Source: Bacteriovoracaceae bacterium
GTDB lineage: Bacteria > Bdellovibrionota > Bacteriovoracia > Bacteriovoracales > Bacteriovoracaceae
DNA length: 41,093 nucleotides
Direction: 5' to 3'
Assembly (NCBI GenBank): GCA_947451425.1
Contig: CANGAC010000005.1
Location: forward strand, 1-41,093
The first letter of the stretch is position 1, and every line of letters begins with the position of its first letter. Made by a program: the position numbers and the translations under genes. This document shows, one piece after another, positions 1 through 10,127 of the stretch. Under the pieces are notes generated by a model, which saw nothing but the letters and a program-made list of their open reading frames with translations, ran no database searches and was not told the origin of the DNA.

Positions 1-2160
1 CTCAATTACGTTTCCGGTCGTCTCGATGAAGGCTTCTTCTATAAGAATGAAAACATCTACGTCCTGGCGGAAGGTGATTTCTTCTCCGTGAAGAAGAAAA
101 AAACCAAGCAGGTTAAGCGCGCGGACAAAGATCTCTTCGCTGAACAGCTCGCGACCCTGAAAATAAATGATTACGTTATCCACAGGGATTTCGGGATTGG
201 TGTGTACAAGGGTCTCGAAACGATCGAGGCGATGGACCAGAAGAACGACTTCGTCGTCATTCACTATGAAGACGGCGATAAGGTCTACGTCCCCGTCTAC
301 AAACTCAATCTCATCCAGAAACACGCAGATGCCTCGGCAGCACTGAAGCCCGCGTCGTTAAAATCGAAAAAATTCTCTGAGTTAAAGAACAAAGCACGCG
401 GTTCGGTTAAAAAACTCGCCTTCGATCTCCTGAAGCTTCAGGCCGAAAGAAAACTTCACGGGGGGTTCCCTTATTCTCCACCGGATCACCTCTTCAAGGA
501 ATTTGAACTCGCGTTTCCGTTCGAAGAGACCCCTGATCAGGAAAAGGCGATCCACGATGTCCTCGAGGACATGCAGAACCAGTACCCGATGGATCGCCTG
601 GTTTGCGGTGACGTAGGATTCGGAAAAACGGAAGTGGCGATGAGGGCGGCGATGAAGGCTGTTCTCGATAAAAAACAAGTCGTCGTATTGGTTCCCACAA
701 CCGTCCTGGCCCTTCAGCACTATCATTCTTTTAAGAGACGGTTTGAAAATTTCCCGGTCAATATTGATTTCATCTCACGCTTTAAAACTGCGAAACAAAA
801 AACTGAAGTCATGGCGGCGGTTGCTGAAGGAAAAGTTGATATCCTGATCGGCACGCATGCTGTTCTTTCCGACAAGCTGGAGTTCCATGACCTGGGACTT
901 CTGGTCATTGATGAAGAACACCGCTTTGGTGTGGCCCACAAGGAAAAACTTAAAGTCCTGAGATCCGGCATTGATGTTCTCACCATGACTGCAACACCTA
1001 TTCCGCGAACACTCCAGCTTTCTTTTTTGGGCATCAGAGATCTTTCTCTGATCCAGACTGCTCCTCCAAGAAGGCAGTCGATCAAGACTTACATCATTAA
1101 AGATGATGATCTCACGCTGAAGTCTGCGATTGAAAAAGAACTCGGCCGTGGCGGGCAGGTTTATTATGTCCACAACCGTGTTCACGACATTGAAGACCAT
1201 GAACAATATCTGAAGAGCCTTGTTCCACATGCACGGATCAGCGTTACGCACGGGCAGATGAATGAACGCGAACTCGAAAAACGCATCAATGACTTTTACG
1301 ATCACAAAAGTGACATTCTTCTTTCCACCACCATCATCGAATCTGGAATTGATATTCCTAATGCCAACACCATGATCATCGACCGTGCAGACACCTACGG
1401 TCTGGCCCAGCTTCATCAGCTTCGTGGAAGAATCGGGCGCTCTGACCGGAAAGCCTATGCGTATTTCATGGTGCCGGAAAATCGTATTCTCTCAGATCTT
1501 TCGCAGAGAAGACTCCAGGCGCTACAGACCTATGCAGAAATGGGATCTGGGTTTGCGCTCGCTTCAAGTGACATGGAACTTCGTGGAGCCGGGGACATTC
1601 TCGGGGGAGAACAATCAGGTCACATCGAGGCCATCGGACTTGAGTTTTATATGGATCTTTTGCAGGAAGCGATTGAAGAAATTCGTGGAGAGCAGAAAGT
1701 TTCTGTGAAGAACATGGAAATCCAGGCGCCGTTTTCGGCCTTCATTCCCAATAAGTACATTGAAGACCCGGCACTCAGACTTAAATACTACAAACGTCTT
1801 TCCAACACGCGAACACTTCCGCACCTGGAAGAAATTATTTCTGAGATCACAGACTCGTTTGGAATTACTCCGCGTGAGCTCGAAGCTCTGTACTCCATTC
1901 TTCGTGCTCGACTTCAGTTTCAACCCTTGGGTCTTCGTCTGGTCAAAGTTTCCGGAGCCAACATTCATATGTATTTCGCGCAGGAAATACTCGACCACAA
2001 TCATCAGCTACGGGATAAGATGCTGAGTTTCTTCATGAACAAACCAAAACTTTATAAGCTGAACCCTGATAGTTCCGTCACTGCCTTCTTTAAAGAATCT
2101 GTGAATCATCAAATGCTCCTGGAATTTGCGAAACATATTGCGGCAAATGTAGGTGCATGA
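1..2160 (+). CDS. mfd: Transcription-repair coupling factor Mfd, 3' part (5' end outside window)
   Basis: Frame is open from base 1 (LNYVSGRLDEGFFYKNENIYVLAEGDFFSVKKKK...). CarD/RID-like segment 'DYVIHRDFGIGVYKGLE', helicase motifs 'GDVGFGKTEVAMRAA', 'DEEHRFGV', 'TATPIPRTLQLS', 'QLRGRIGRSDRKAYAY'. Confidence 0.96.
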   Translation, partial: LNYVSGRLDEGFFYKNENIYVLAEGDFFSVKKKKTKQVKRADKDLFAEQLATLKINDYVIHRDFGIGVYKGLETIEAMDQKNDFVVIHYEDGDKVYVPVYKLNLIQKHADASAALKPASLKSKKFSELKNKARGSVKKLAFDLLKLQAERKLHGGFPYSPPDHLFKEFELAFPFEETPDQEKAIHDVLEDMQNQYPMDRLVCGDVGFGKTEVAMRAAMKAVLDKKQVVVLVPTTVLALQHYHSFKRRFENFPVNIDFISRFKTAKQKTEVMAAVAEGKVDILIGTHAVLSDKLEFHDLGLLVIDEEHRFGVAHKEKLKVLRSGIDVLTMTATPIPRTLQLSFLGIRDLSLIQTAPPRRQSIKTYIIKDDDLTLKSAIEKELGRGGQVYYVHNRVHDIEDHEQYLKSLVPHARISVTHGQMNERELEKRINDFYDHKSDILLSTTIIESGIDIPNANTMIIDRADTYGLAQLHQLRGRIGRSDRKAYAYFMVPENRILSDLSQRRLQALQTYAEMGSGFALASSDMELRGAGDILGGEQSGHIEAIGLEFYMDLLQEAIEEIRGEQKVSVKNMEIQAPFSAFIPNKYIEDPALRLKYYKRLSNTRTLPHLEEIISEITDSFGITPRELEALYSILRARLQFQPLGLRLVKVSGANIHMYFAQEILDHNHQLRDKMLSFFMNKPKLYKLNPDSSVTAFFKESVNHQMLLEFAKHIAANVGA

Positions 2161-2199
2161 TACCGTTTTTATTAGATTCATTAAAAACCAGGGAAGTGT

Positions 2200-3012
2200 A
2201 TGAAGAAAATGATCTTCGTTTTGGTTGCCTTCATGATGATGGCAGCTGCGTTCGCTCAAAAAGACCAGGTCGTGGCCACAGTTAACGGTCGCTCCATCAC
2301 CAAAAAACAATTTGAAGAATATCACCTTCAAAACCTGAAGTTTGTTGGTCAGAGAAAGATTACCAAAGAAGTTTCTCTTCAGGATCTGATCAAGCGCGAG
2401 CTTGGAATTCAGAAAGCGAAGAAGACTGGACTTGATAAAGATCCAACAGTCGTTGCTCGCCAGGAAGATATTCTTTATCACGCCCAGATCTCAAAAGATC
2501 TCGAGGACGAATTTAAGAAAATCACTGTGACGGATGACGATGTTAAGCGCTACTACGAGACAGAAGGGAATAAAGAGTACCGTACTGCTCATATCCTTTA
2601 CCGTCTTCGTGCAGAACCTACTCCTTCGGAAGTAGAAGCCGCTCTTGATCAGAGTATGGCGATCTATACTCAGCTTCAGAAATCTCCGGAAGACTTCGCG
2701 AAGCTTGCGAACAAATTCTCTCAGACAACAGCAGCTCCTGTGGGCGGAGACCTGGGCTTCCAGCCACCGACCAGACTTGCTCCTGAGTATTTCGAAGCAA
2801 TCAAGGGCCAGAAAGTTGGTTACGTAACGAAGCCAGTCCGCACGCAGATGGGCTATCACGTAATTAAAATCTTGGGCGTGAAGTCGTTAGACCAGATCGA
2901 CAAAAACTTGTACAAGAAAATCATTTACGATAGAAAAAGAGACGCCATGATCGAGAGCTATTTCGCCGGACTTCAGAAGGGCGCAGACGTCAAGATCAAT
3001 GGGAATCTCTAA
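2200..3012 (+). CDS. Peptidylprolyl isomerase, PpiC/SurA-like parvulin, secreted
   Basis: Signal peptide MKKMIFVLVAFMMMAAAFA; parvulin features 'YRTAHILYRLRAEP...DFAKLANKFSQ...GGDLGFQPPTRLAPEYFEAI...VRTQMGYHVIKILG'. Confidence 0.88.
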   Translation: MKKMIFVLVAFMMMAAAFAQKDQVVATVNGRSITKKQFEEYHLQNLKFVGQRKITKEVSLQDLIKRELGIQKAKKTGLDKDPTVVARQEDILYHAQISKDLEDEFKKITVTDDDVKRYYETEGNKEYRTAHILYRLRAEPTPSEVEAALDQSMAIYTQLQKSPEDFAKLANKFSQTTAAPVGGDLGFQPPTRLAPEYFEAIKGQKVGYVTKPVRTQMGYHVIKILGVKSLDQIDKNLYKKIIYDRKRDAMIESYFAGLQKGADVKINGNL

Positions 3013-3025
3013 CACTTGAGAACCT

Positions 3026-3940
3026 GTGAAATTTCTAACTGTTATTCTTTTTCTGGGTATGAGCACTGCTCATGCCCAGGACAAACTTCTCGATAAGATC
3101 GTCGCCGTCGTTAACACCCGCGTTTTCTCTCTCTCCGAATTAAAGCGAATCGAAGACACACTTCCCGCAAGAAGAGAAATTTCTCCCGTTGTTTACAACA
3201 AAGACAAGTATTCAGAAAAAGAACTCCTGAATCTCATGATCCAGGCCTTCATCATCCGCGACAAGATCAATGGCCAGGGCTACGTGATCAACGATGATGC
3301 CGTTGAATCCCGGATCAAGATGACGGAAGAAAGACTGGGGCTTAAGCGCGCTGACCTTCTGACCTTTTTAAAAAGTAAGAGCATTACCTTTGAAGAGTAT
3401 TTTGAAATCATCCGCGAAACGATGGAATACAATCTCTTCGCAACAAAAGTCATTGCTCCGCTTATTTCTGTAACTGAACAGGAAATTAAAAACGAATACT
3501 ACCGCAGGAATAGCTCCAACAACGCACTGGCGTTCAAGTACAACCTCGTGGATTTTTACATCGCCGAGAAAAACCTCATCGATAAGAACAACCAGAAGTT
3601 CCTCGCTGTCCTGAAAGACTACCAGCTCACCGGCAAGCTCCCGGAAGAGTATCGCTCCCTCGAAACCAATCACATTGATAACCTCAACGAAGACGGACTC
3701 AACAAAGAACTCGCGTCTGCCCTCAAGGCTGCTGCTGAAGGTTCATTCTCTGCTCCGGTCAGTTTGCAGGGGCATGTTCACGTCTTCTACGTTCAGAAAA
3801 AAGACCTCGTGGAATCCCAGGACTTCATTCGCGCCAAAGAACAAATCCAGAACGAAATTTTTGTCACCAAGGGCAAAGGCGTAAGCACAAACTGGTTTGA
3901 CCGCGAATACACCAATTACTACATTAAAAATCTCCTCTAA
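3026..3940 (+). CDS. SurA N-domain-like periplasmic chaperone, parvulin domain apparently degenerate (GTG start)
   Basis: Signal peptide; 'KLLDKIVAVVNTRVFSLSELKRIEDTL' SurA_N-like start; C-terminal 'GSFSAPVSLQGHVHVFYVQKK' resembles the end of a parvulin domain without its full catalytic core. Confidence 0.7.
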   Translation: MKFLTVILFLGMSTAHAQDKLLDKIVAVVNTRVFSLSELKRIEDTLPARREISPVVYNKDKYSEKELLNLMIQAFIIRDKINGQGYVINDDAVESRIKMTEERLGLKRADLLTFLKSKSITFEEYFEIIRETMEYNLFATKVIAPLISVTEQEIKNEYYRRNSSNNALAFKYNLVDFYIAEKNLIDKNNQKFLAVLKDYQLTGKLPEEYRSLETNHIDNLNEDGLNKELASALKAAAEGSFSAPVSLQGHVHVFYVQKKDLVESQDFIRAKEQIQNEIFVTKGKGVSTNWFDREYTNYYIKNLL

Positions 3941-4872
3941 TGAAAATCGCCATCAGCCAGGGACACGAAAAGGGAATCGGCCTCGAAGTTCTCTTTAAGT
4001 CCGCGCTGATGCTGGGTTCGCGCACTTCAGATCTTCTTCTGTTTGCGACGAGGCCTGCTGTTGAAGAGACTCTTTCAGCACTCAAGCTTCCTTTTGAGGT
4101 CAAAAATAAATCCATTCTCGTGGCAGGAGTAGAAATACCTGTGAAATGGATCACGACAAAAAAATCGCAAAGCTTTGAATCCCTGAAAGCAGCGATGAAA
4201 TATTGTGAAAAATCAAAATCCATCCTCTTCACCTTACCCACATCCAAAGATCAGTTTCCCGGATATCCCGGACACACGGAATACTTCCGGACATTTTATA
4301 AAAACTCTGACCTCGGGATGTTCTTTTCTTCGCCCGGTCTTCAAGTGCTTCTTCTCACAGATCATGTCGCGATCAAAAATCTCTCTACTACCCTGAGTGA
4401 AGAACTCATTTATGGAAGACTCAAGCTTGCACTCAAGACCCTGAAACTCTGGCATTGGCCGACTGATAAAATTCTGATCTCGGGACTGAATCCTCACGCA
4501 GGAGAAAACGGCTTGATTGGTGACGAAGATTCCCGGATTAAAAAGGCGATGAAACGTCTAAGTCTTGAAGGAGTTTTGAACATGTCAGGACCCTTCCCCG
4601 GTGATACAATGCTTCTGGAACAAAGATCCCCTCGTGATCTTCTGGTTTATCTGTTTCATGATCAGGGTCTCGGTGTCTTCAAAGGACGTCAGGGTTTCAT
4701 CGGATCAAACATCACTTTAGGATTACCTTATCCAAGATTCAGTCCGGATCATGGAACATCCTTCAGTCTGTTCGGAAAAAACCAGGCGGATTATCGGGGC
4801 TGCGCTTTTGCTTTATCGGAAGCGCTTTCTCTCCGGGAGAATTTACGCAATGGAAAAAATTCAGGTCACTAA
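3940..4872 (+). CDS. pdxA: 4-hydroxythreonine-4-phosphate dehydrogenase PdxA
   Basis: 'ISGLNPHAGENGLIGDED' and 'LVYLFHDQGLGVFKGRQGF...LGLPYPRFSPDHGTSFSLFGKNQADYRG' are PdxA signatures. Confidence 0.9.
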   Translation: MKIAISQGHEKGIGLEVLFKSALMLGSRTSDLLLFATRPAVEETLSALKLPFEVKNKSILVAGVEIPVKWITTKKSQSFESLKAAMKYCEKSKSILFTLPTSKDQFPGYPGHTEYFRTFYKNSDLGMFFSSPGLQVLLLTDHVAIKNLSTTLSEELIYGRLKLALKTLKLWHWPTDKILISGLNPHAGENGLIGDEDSRIKKAMKRLSLEGVLNMSGPFPGDTMLLEQRSPRDLLVYLFHDQGLGVFKGRQGFIGSNITLGLPYPRFSPDHGTSFSLFGKNQADYRGCAFALSEALSLRENLRNGKNSGH

Positions 4873-7648
4873 GGCCAAAGTTCATAATTTAAAAAGTATT
4901 GATGTGAGTTTGCCACGGCACTCACTCACCGTAATCACCGGCCCCTCGGGTTCTGGAAAATCTTCGCTCGCCTTTGATACGATCTATGCCGAAGGACAGA
5001 GGCGGTACATTGAATCTCTTTCGAGTTACGCCCGTCAGTTCATTGGCCAGGTTGAAGCTCCCGAAGTTGAAAGCATCACAGGCCTTTCACCGGCCATAGC
5101 TATTGATCAAAAATCAACAACTAAGAATCCACGATCCACTGTGGGTACCATCACGGAAGTTTACGATTATCTGCGCCTCCTTTATGCCCGTCTGGGAGAA
5201 GCCCACTGTCCTGAAACCGGAGAGAAGGTTGCAAAACAAACACCCCAGCAAATAGTAGACCAGATCCTGAAATTCAAGGACGGGACGAAGCTTCAGCTTC
5301 TTTCACCCGTTATCCGAAACAAGAAAGGTGAGCACAAAGAAGAGCTCGCAAAATATGTTTCGATGGGCTTTTCCCGCATTCGTCTGAACGGCGAAATTAT
5401 GAGCCTCGATGACAAAATCTCAATCAACAAGGGCCGCTTCAACAATATCGATATCGTCATTGATCGACTGGTTATTAAAGAGGGTGCTCAATCGCGCCTC
5501 ACGGAATCCGTGGAACATGCACTGAAACTATCTGACGGCTATCTCGTGGCACTGGCAGACGACAAAGAATACTTCTACTCAGAGAAAAACTATTCCTTTA
5601 AAACGGGAAAGAGTTATCCCGATCTTGAGCCCAGACTTTTTTCCTTCAACTCACCACTCGGGGCCTGTCAGGTTTGTAATGGGCTCGGACTCACGAAGAC
5701 TTTTGATATCGACAGTCTTCTTTTTGATGACGCGATTTCTTTAGAAGAGGGAGCGATTCCTATTCTCAAGAAAAACTCTTTTCTTATGCAGATGGTGCGC
5801 TCAGTGGCAGTTGCCGAGAAAACTGATATCGAAAAACCATTCTCAAAGCTTTCCGATAAATTCCGCAGCATTCTCTATGACGGAACCGAGAAGGTTTATA
5901 ACTATAAGTTTGAGTCTGAAAACTCTTCGTGGAACTTTAAAAAAGAGTTCCCCGGAATCGTCGCCTGGCTGGAAAAGAAATATAACGAGTCAGAATCCGA
6001 AAAAACGCGCACCGACCTTGAAGAATACATGATCATCAAGAAATGTCCGGCGTGCAATGGGAAGAAGCTTAATCCGTTCGCCCTGGCGGCGAAAATTGAT
6101 GGCCAGTCTATTATGGACGTTTGTGATCTTTCCATCTCGGACGCCGCTGTCTTTTTCGACAATCTGAAATTCACCGGTAACCGTGCCATCATTGCCAACA
6201 AAGTATTAAAAGAAATCCGCGACCGGATCAAATTCCTTCTGAACGTGGGACTTAATTATCTCACTCTCAATCGTGATGCCATGACTCTGTCTGGTGGTGA
6301 ATCTCAGCGTATTCGTCTCGCTACCCAGATTGGCTCGGCTCTCTCTGGAGTTCTCTATGTGTTAGATGAGCCAAGTATCGGCCTTCACCAGCGGGACAAT
6401 GAAAAGCTCATTCAAACACTGATTGATCTGAGAAACATCGGGAACACTGTTCTCGTGGTTGAGCATGACGAAGATACTATGAGAGCCGCTGATTATCTGA
6501 TCGACATGGGTCCGCACGCTGGCCTTCATGGAGGGGAAGTCGTTTCGGCGGGAACTCCTGAAGAAGTGATGAAAGACAAAGCATCAATTACCGGAAAATA
6601 TCTCTCTGGCACGTTGAAAATTGAAGTTCCAAAAGTGAGAAAGACTCTCACGAATAAAATTACGCTCAACAAGGCCAAAGAACATAACTTAAAAGACGTC
6701 ACAGTTAACATTCCCCTCGGTGGGCTGACCTGTGTTACGGGCGTATCCGGATCAGGCAAATCCACACTCATCCACAAGATCCTGGTTCCCGCGATTAAGA
6801 ACCAGTTGACTCGCGGAAGACGTGGGTCTCAGGCAAATTATCAGTCCATTGTGGGAGTTGATCAGATTCTCTCTTTGATCGAGCTTGACCAGTCTCCCAT
6901 CGGAAGAACGCCACACTCAAATCCTGCGACCTACACCGGTCTCTTCGATGACATTCGGAACATTTTTTCTCTCACCAATGAATCCAAGGTCCGTGGCTAC
7001 AAGCCGGGAAGATTTTCATTCAACGTGAAAGGTGGACGCTGCGAAACCTGTGAAGGAAACGGCATGCTCAAAATTGAGATGCACTTCCTGCCTGACGTAT
7101 ATGTGAATTGCACTGAATGTCGGGGTTCCCGCTATAACAACGAAACTCTCTCAATCCTTTATCGCGGAAAAAATATTGCCGACGTCCTGGCGATGTCGAT
7201 TGAAGAAGCAGAACCTTATTTTGAAAATCATCCGAAAATAAATCGCGCACTCAAAGTCATGAATGCCGTGGGTCTCGGTTACATAAAACTCGGGCAGCCA
7301 GCGACCACACTTTCCGGCGGAGAAGCGCAGAGATTAAAGCTCTCTCGGGAGCTAGCCAAGAGCGTGAAGGGAAATACTCTCTACGTTCTGGATGAGCCAA
7401 CGACGGGACTTCATTTTGAAGACATTAAAATTCTTCTCAGGGCCCTGAACAAGCTCGTTGATCTGGGTCACTCACTTCTTATCATCGAACATAATCTCGA
7501 CGTGATTAAGACAGCCGATTGGGTTATTGATCTCGGTCCGGATGGTGGTAAAGGCGGAGGAATGATTGTGGCGGAGGGAACTCCGGAGCAAGTGGCGAAG
7601 GTGAAGGGATCATTCACCGGAAAATATCTCGCAAAAGTCCTCAAATAA
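4850..7648 (+). CDS. uvrA: Excinuclease ABC subunit A; start taken as internal ATG at 4850, overlapping the pdxA end
   Basis: Tandem ABC ATPase: '[34 protein letters not shown]', two 'LSGGE(S/A)QR', zinc motifs 'CxxC..CxxC', '[15 protein letters not shown]'. [15 protein letters not shown] is the typical UvrA N-terminus. Confidence 0.97.
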   Translation: MEKIQVTKAKVHNLKSIDVSLPRHSLTVITGPSGSGKSSLAFDTIYAEGQRRYIESLSSYARQFIGQVEAPEVESITGLSPAIAIDQKSTTKNPRSTVGTITEVYDYLRLLYARLGEAHCPETGEKVAKQTPQQIVDQILKFKDGTKLQLLSPVIRNKKGEHKEELAKYVSMGFSRIRLNGEIMSLDDKISINKGRFNNIDIVIDRLVIKEGAQSRLTESVEHALKLSDGYLVALADDKEYFYSEKNYSFKTGKSYPDLEPRLFSFNSPLGACQVCNGLGLTKTFDIDSLLFDDAISLEEGAIPILKKNSFLMQMVRSVAVAEKTDIEKPFSKLSDKFRSILYDGTEKVYNYKFESENSSWNFKKEFPGIVAWLEKKYNESESEKTRTDLEEYMIIKKCPACNGKKLNPFALAAKIDGQSIMDVCDLSISDAAVFFDNLKFTGNRAIIANKVLKEIRDRIKFLLNVGLNYLTLNRDAMTLSGGESQRIRLATQIGSALSGVLYVLDEPSIGLHQRDNEKLIQTLIDLRNIGNTVLVVEHDEDTMRAADYLIDMGPHAGLHGGEVVSAGTPEEVMKDKASITGKYLSGTLKIEVPKVRKTLTNKITLNKAKEHNLKDVTVNIPLGGLTCVTGVSGSGKSTLIHKILVPAIKNQLTRGRRGSQANYQSIVGVDQILSLIELDQSPIGRTPHSNPATYTGLFDDIRNIFSLTNESKVRGYKPGRFSFNVKGGRCETCEGNGMLKIEMHFLPDVYVNCTECRGSRYNNETLSILYRGKNIADVLAMSIEEAEPYFENHPKINRALKVMNAVGLGYIKLGQPATTLSGGEAQRLKLSRELAKSVKGNTLYVLDEPTTGLHFEDIKILLRALNKLVDLGHSLLIIEHNLDVIKTADWVIDLGPDGGKGGGMIVAEGTPEQVAKVKGSFTGKYLAKVLK

Positions 7649-7650
7649 AA

Positions 7651-7678
7651 AAGGGCTCCTTTCGGAGCCCTTTTCTTT
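7651..7678. terminator. Bidirectional Rho-independent terminator between convergent uvrA and atpE
   Basis: Hairpin GGGCTCC-TTTC-GGAGCCC (7653-7670) with T-rich 3' flank and A-rich 5' flank. Confidence 0.9.
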
Positions 7679-7696
7679 GTTTTCTAATCTTAAAGA

Positions 7697-7930
7697 TTAA
7701 CCAACAGCTGGTTTGATAAGGAACGCGATAACGAACGCGTAGATTACTAGTGACTCGATAAGTGCCAGAGCAATAATCATTGGAGTAAAGAGTTTATCAG
7801 CAGCAGCAGGGTTACGAGCGATCCCTTCGAGAGCAACTGAAGCAGCTTTACCTTGGGCCATAGCACCGCCGATAGCAGCGAAAGAGATAGCACCAGCAGC
7901 AGCAAATCCGAGAGCAGCATTAACTTCCAT
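7697..7930 (-). CDS. atpE: F0F1 ATP synthase subunit c
   Basis: 77-aa hairpin protein with 'EGIARNPAA' loop and TM2 carboxylate in 'ALIESLVIY'. Confidence 0.95.
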   Translation of the reverse strand: MEVNAALGFAAAGAISFAAIGGAMAQGKAASVALEGIARNPAAADKLFTPMIIALALIESLVIYAFVIAFLIKPAVG

Positions 7931-7980
7931 AAAAATCCTTCCTTTATATAAAGGTGTTAGTTAGTTGTCCGCAGTACGCC

Positions 7981-8751
7981 TCAGTGATGTCCATGAGCTT
8001 CATCATGATCGTGATGAGCTGTGGCCAGACTGATATACACCATGGTCAACAGGGTAAATACAAACGCTTGCATGAAACACACGAAGAGCCCGATCACGTA
8101 AAACGGGATAGGCACAATGTACGGCACGAGACCGGAGAAGATCGAGAGAACCAAGTGATCTCCTTCCATGTTTCCTTTCAGACGAAGGCCGAGAGAAAGG
8201 GGACGTACAGCGTGTGAAATAAGTTCGATAGGGAAGATGAGAACAGCGAGATACCAAACCGGGCCCATGAAGTGCTTGATGTGTCCGACAATTCCCTGAG
8301 CACGGATACCCTGGAAGTTGTAATAGAGGAACACGAAGACACCAAGAGCGAGAGTGGTGTTGAAGTTATCAGTTGGCGGGAGAAATCCTGGAAGCAAACC
8401 AATGAGGTTGTTCAGGAAAACGAGAGTAAAGAGGAGCATGATCACGGAGTAATATCTCTTCGCTTCTTCTTCACCCATGATGTTTCTGGCGAGGTTATAG
8501 ATAAACTGCCCGAGAGCTTCGAAGATGTTTCTGAAAGTGATGCCACGATCAGGAACGATATTGTTTTTAATGGATGAAAGTTTCGCCCGGTAAGCAACGC
8601 CTACGAGAACGAAAAGGGCCGAAACGACTGCAAAAGTAATCACGTGCTGTTTGACGTGAAGAGAGTGCTCGAGTTGACCGATGAAAGTATATCCGCTTGC
8701 CAGAGCAGCAGCGGGGATCAAGCCAGCAAGAAGCGCGATGAGGCGGATCAT
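7981..8751 (-). CDS. atpB: F0F1 ATP synthase subunit a
   Basis: 'LPGFLPPTDNFNTTLALGVFVFL', 'ISHAVRPLSLGLRLKGNMEGDHL' (conserved Arg helix), C-terminal 'AFVFTLLTMVYISLA'. Confidence 0.95.
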   Translation of the reverse strand: MIRLIALLAGLIPAAALASGYTFIGQLEHSLHVKQHVITFAVVSALFVLVGVAYRAKLSSIKNNIVPDRGITFRNIFEALGQFIYNLARNIMGEEEAKRYYSVIMLLFTLVFLNNLIGLLPGFLPPTDNFNTTLALGVFVFLYYNFQGIRAQGIVGHIKHFMGPVWYLAVLIFPIELISHAVRPLSLGLRLKGNMEGDHLVLSIFSGLVPYIVPIPFYVIGLFVCFMQAFVFTLLTMVYISLATAHHDHDEAHGHH

Positions 8752-9146
8752 TCTGAAGGACCTTTTTTGATTAAGTGTTCAATGTTTTTAATACTTAAGC
8801 CGAGAATTATCAACTGGAAAATGTACAACATGATGCCCTTGGGCACGAGGTTTCTGGCATAGCTGACCAAAAGAGCGAAGGCCAGGATGAGCGACGCAAT
8901 CTTAAGCAGGAGGAAGAAAGTAAGCTTCTTCTTATCAACTGGTCCGGAGCGGTCAGTCATTTGCGCTTCAATCAGCGAAGTCACCACATAGACACTTGAA
9001 TAATGGTTGATGATGGCTCCTAGCTGAACCATGCCCAGCCAGAGAATAGAAGTCAGATCGGGGTATCCAAAAAAGACGGCCACCGCGAGGTTAACAAGCG
9101 AACCAAGAACGTAGATTTTACTGTTTATCTTTTTTGACCAGGACAT
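8748..9146 (-). CDS. ATP synthase subunit I (AtpI)-like membrane protein
   Basis: Four hydrophobic helices, 132 aa, immediately upstream of atpB with start/stop overlap; position and size fit AtpI. Confidence 0.6.
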   Translation of the reverse strand: MSWSKKINSKIYVLGSLVNLAVAVFFGYPDLTSILWLGMVQLGAIINHYSSVYVVTSLIEAQMTDRSGPVDKKKLTFFLLLKIASLILAFALLVSYARNLVPKGIMLYIFQLIILGLSIKNIEHLIKKGPSE

Positions 9147-9333
9147 TTCTCACCATCAGTACGAGGAAATATAAAATCACTAAAAGAAGTATGACGAGAA
9201 GCATATTCCAGGAAATAAGCCCGCTCTTCACCATCTGATACAGCAGAAAAAAAACTCCCACAATTGTCGACGGAAGCCCAATTGCGAGTCCCATCACCAA
9301 CACGAGTTTCTGCATCGGAGTTTTTTCGCTCAT
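9118..9333 (-). CDS. Small two-TM membrane protein, AtpZ-like (F0F1 assembly-associated)
   Basis: 71 aa, two TM segments 'LVLVMGLAIGLPSTIVGVFFLLYQ' and 'MLLVILLLVILYFLVLMV', upstream of atpI-like/atpB. Confidence 0.5.
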   Translation of the reverse strand: MSEKTPMQKLVLVMGLAIGLPSTIVGVFFLLYQMVKSGLISWNMLLVILLLVILYFLVLMVRNVLVKKDKQ

Positions 9334-10127
9334 CGCTTGCGGGCCACACGTCGGGCGTAAAGGGATTTTAGTCTTGCTCTTAATACATCAGGATTGGGAT
9401 ATGTTGAAAGAAGAGAATAGTAAATATTGTAGGCTTCTTTGAGTTTTTCATTCGATTCATAGGCATTGGCGATGAGAAACTTCACCTTCACAATCTGATC
9501 TTTGCGTTTTTCGCGCTTCAGATACTCCAGCCAGTAATCAACCGCCTTGTCCCAGTTCTTGTTATAAAACTCAATCAGCGCCATCTGGTTGTAGGCTTCG
9601 ACATAGTAAGGATTCGTCGGCTGGTTAATGATCTGGTTGAAAATCTCGCGGGCCTTATCATAGCGGCCCATTTCAAAATACGATTCCCCCACGCGGAGAT
9701 AATAATAATCGTAGTTCGAAAGCCGGGGCTTCACCTGCATGAGAATCTGATAGGCCCGAATCGACTCGTTAAAATTCCGCGCAAAGCTGTAGTTAATATC
9801 AGCAATTTTTTCGAGAGATTTTACCTGCCACAAAGGCTCGTCAACATTATCCACGATGAACTGGTAATACTTGAGGGCCTTCACCTGTTGATCGAGATAG
9901 AGATAATAAATTTCTGCGAGCTGGTAGTTGATCTTGGTCTTGATGACCTTCGAAGGATTCTTCACGAGAATCCGCTCATAGAGTTCAACCGCTTTATCAA
10001 ACTGCTGGTTATCAACGTACTTTTGAGCGGAGAGAATATCCTGGTTCAGTCCCGAGGTGAAATCACACCCCAGGACGAACAGGAAAATAAGAAATTTACT
10101 GAACAGGAGTTTCAGATGTTTCGCCAT
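9330..10127 (-). CDS. TPR-repeat lipoprotein (BamD/YfiO-like architecture)
   Basis: From ATG at 10127: [21 protein letters not shown] lipobox, then multiple TPR-like helices ('AQKYVDNQQFDKAVELYERILVKNP', 'VGESYFEMGRYDKAREIFNQIINQP'). An ATG at 10136 is an alternative start. Confidence 0.75.
   Translation of the reverse strand: MAKHLKLLFSKFLIFLFVLGCDFTSGLNQDILSAQKYVDNQQFDKAVELYERILVKNPSKVIKTKINYQLAEIYYLYLDQQVKALKYYQFIVDNVDEPLWQVKSLEKIADINYSFARNFNESIRAYQILMQVKPRLSNYDYYYLRVGESYFEMGRYDKAREIFNQIINQPTNPYYVEAYNQMALIEFYNKNWDKAVDYWLEYLKREKRKDQIVKVKFLIANAYESNEKLKEAYNIYYSLLSTYPNPDVLRARLKSLYARRVARKR

Noticed and set aside
775-1416. 213-aa minus-strand ORF opposite mfd
   Set aside because: Antisense to a strongly conserved coding region; no supporting motif.
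6583-7634. Repeated CCGGAAAATATCTC in uvrA
   Set aside because: Explained by the duplicated ABC halves of UvrA ([14 protein letters not shown]).
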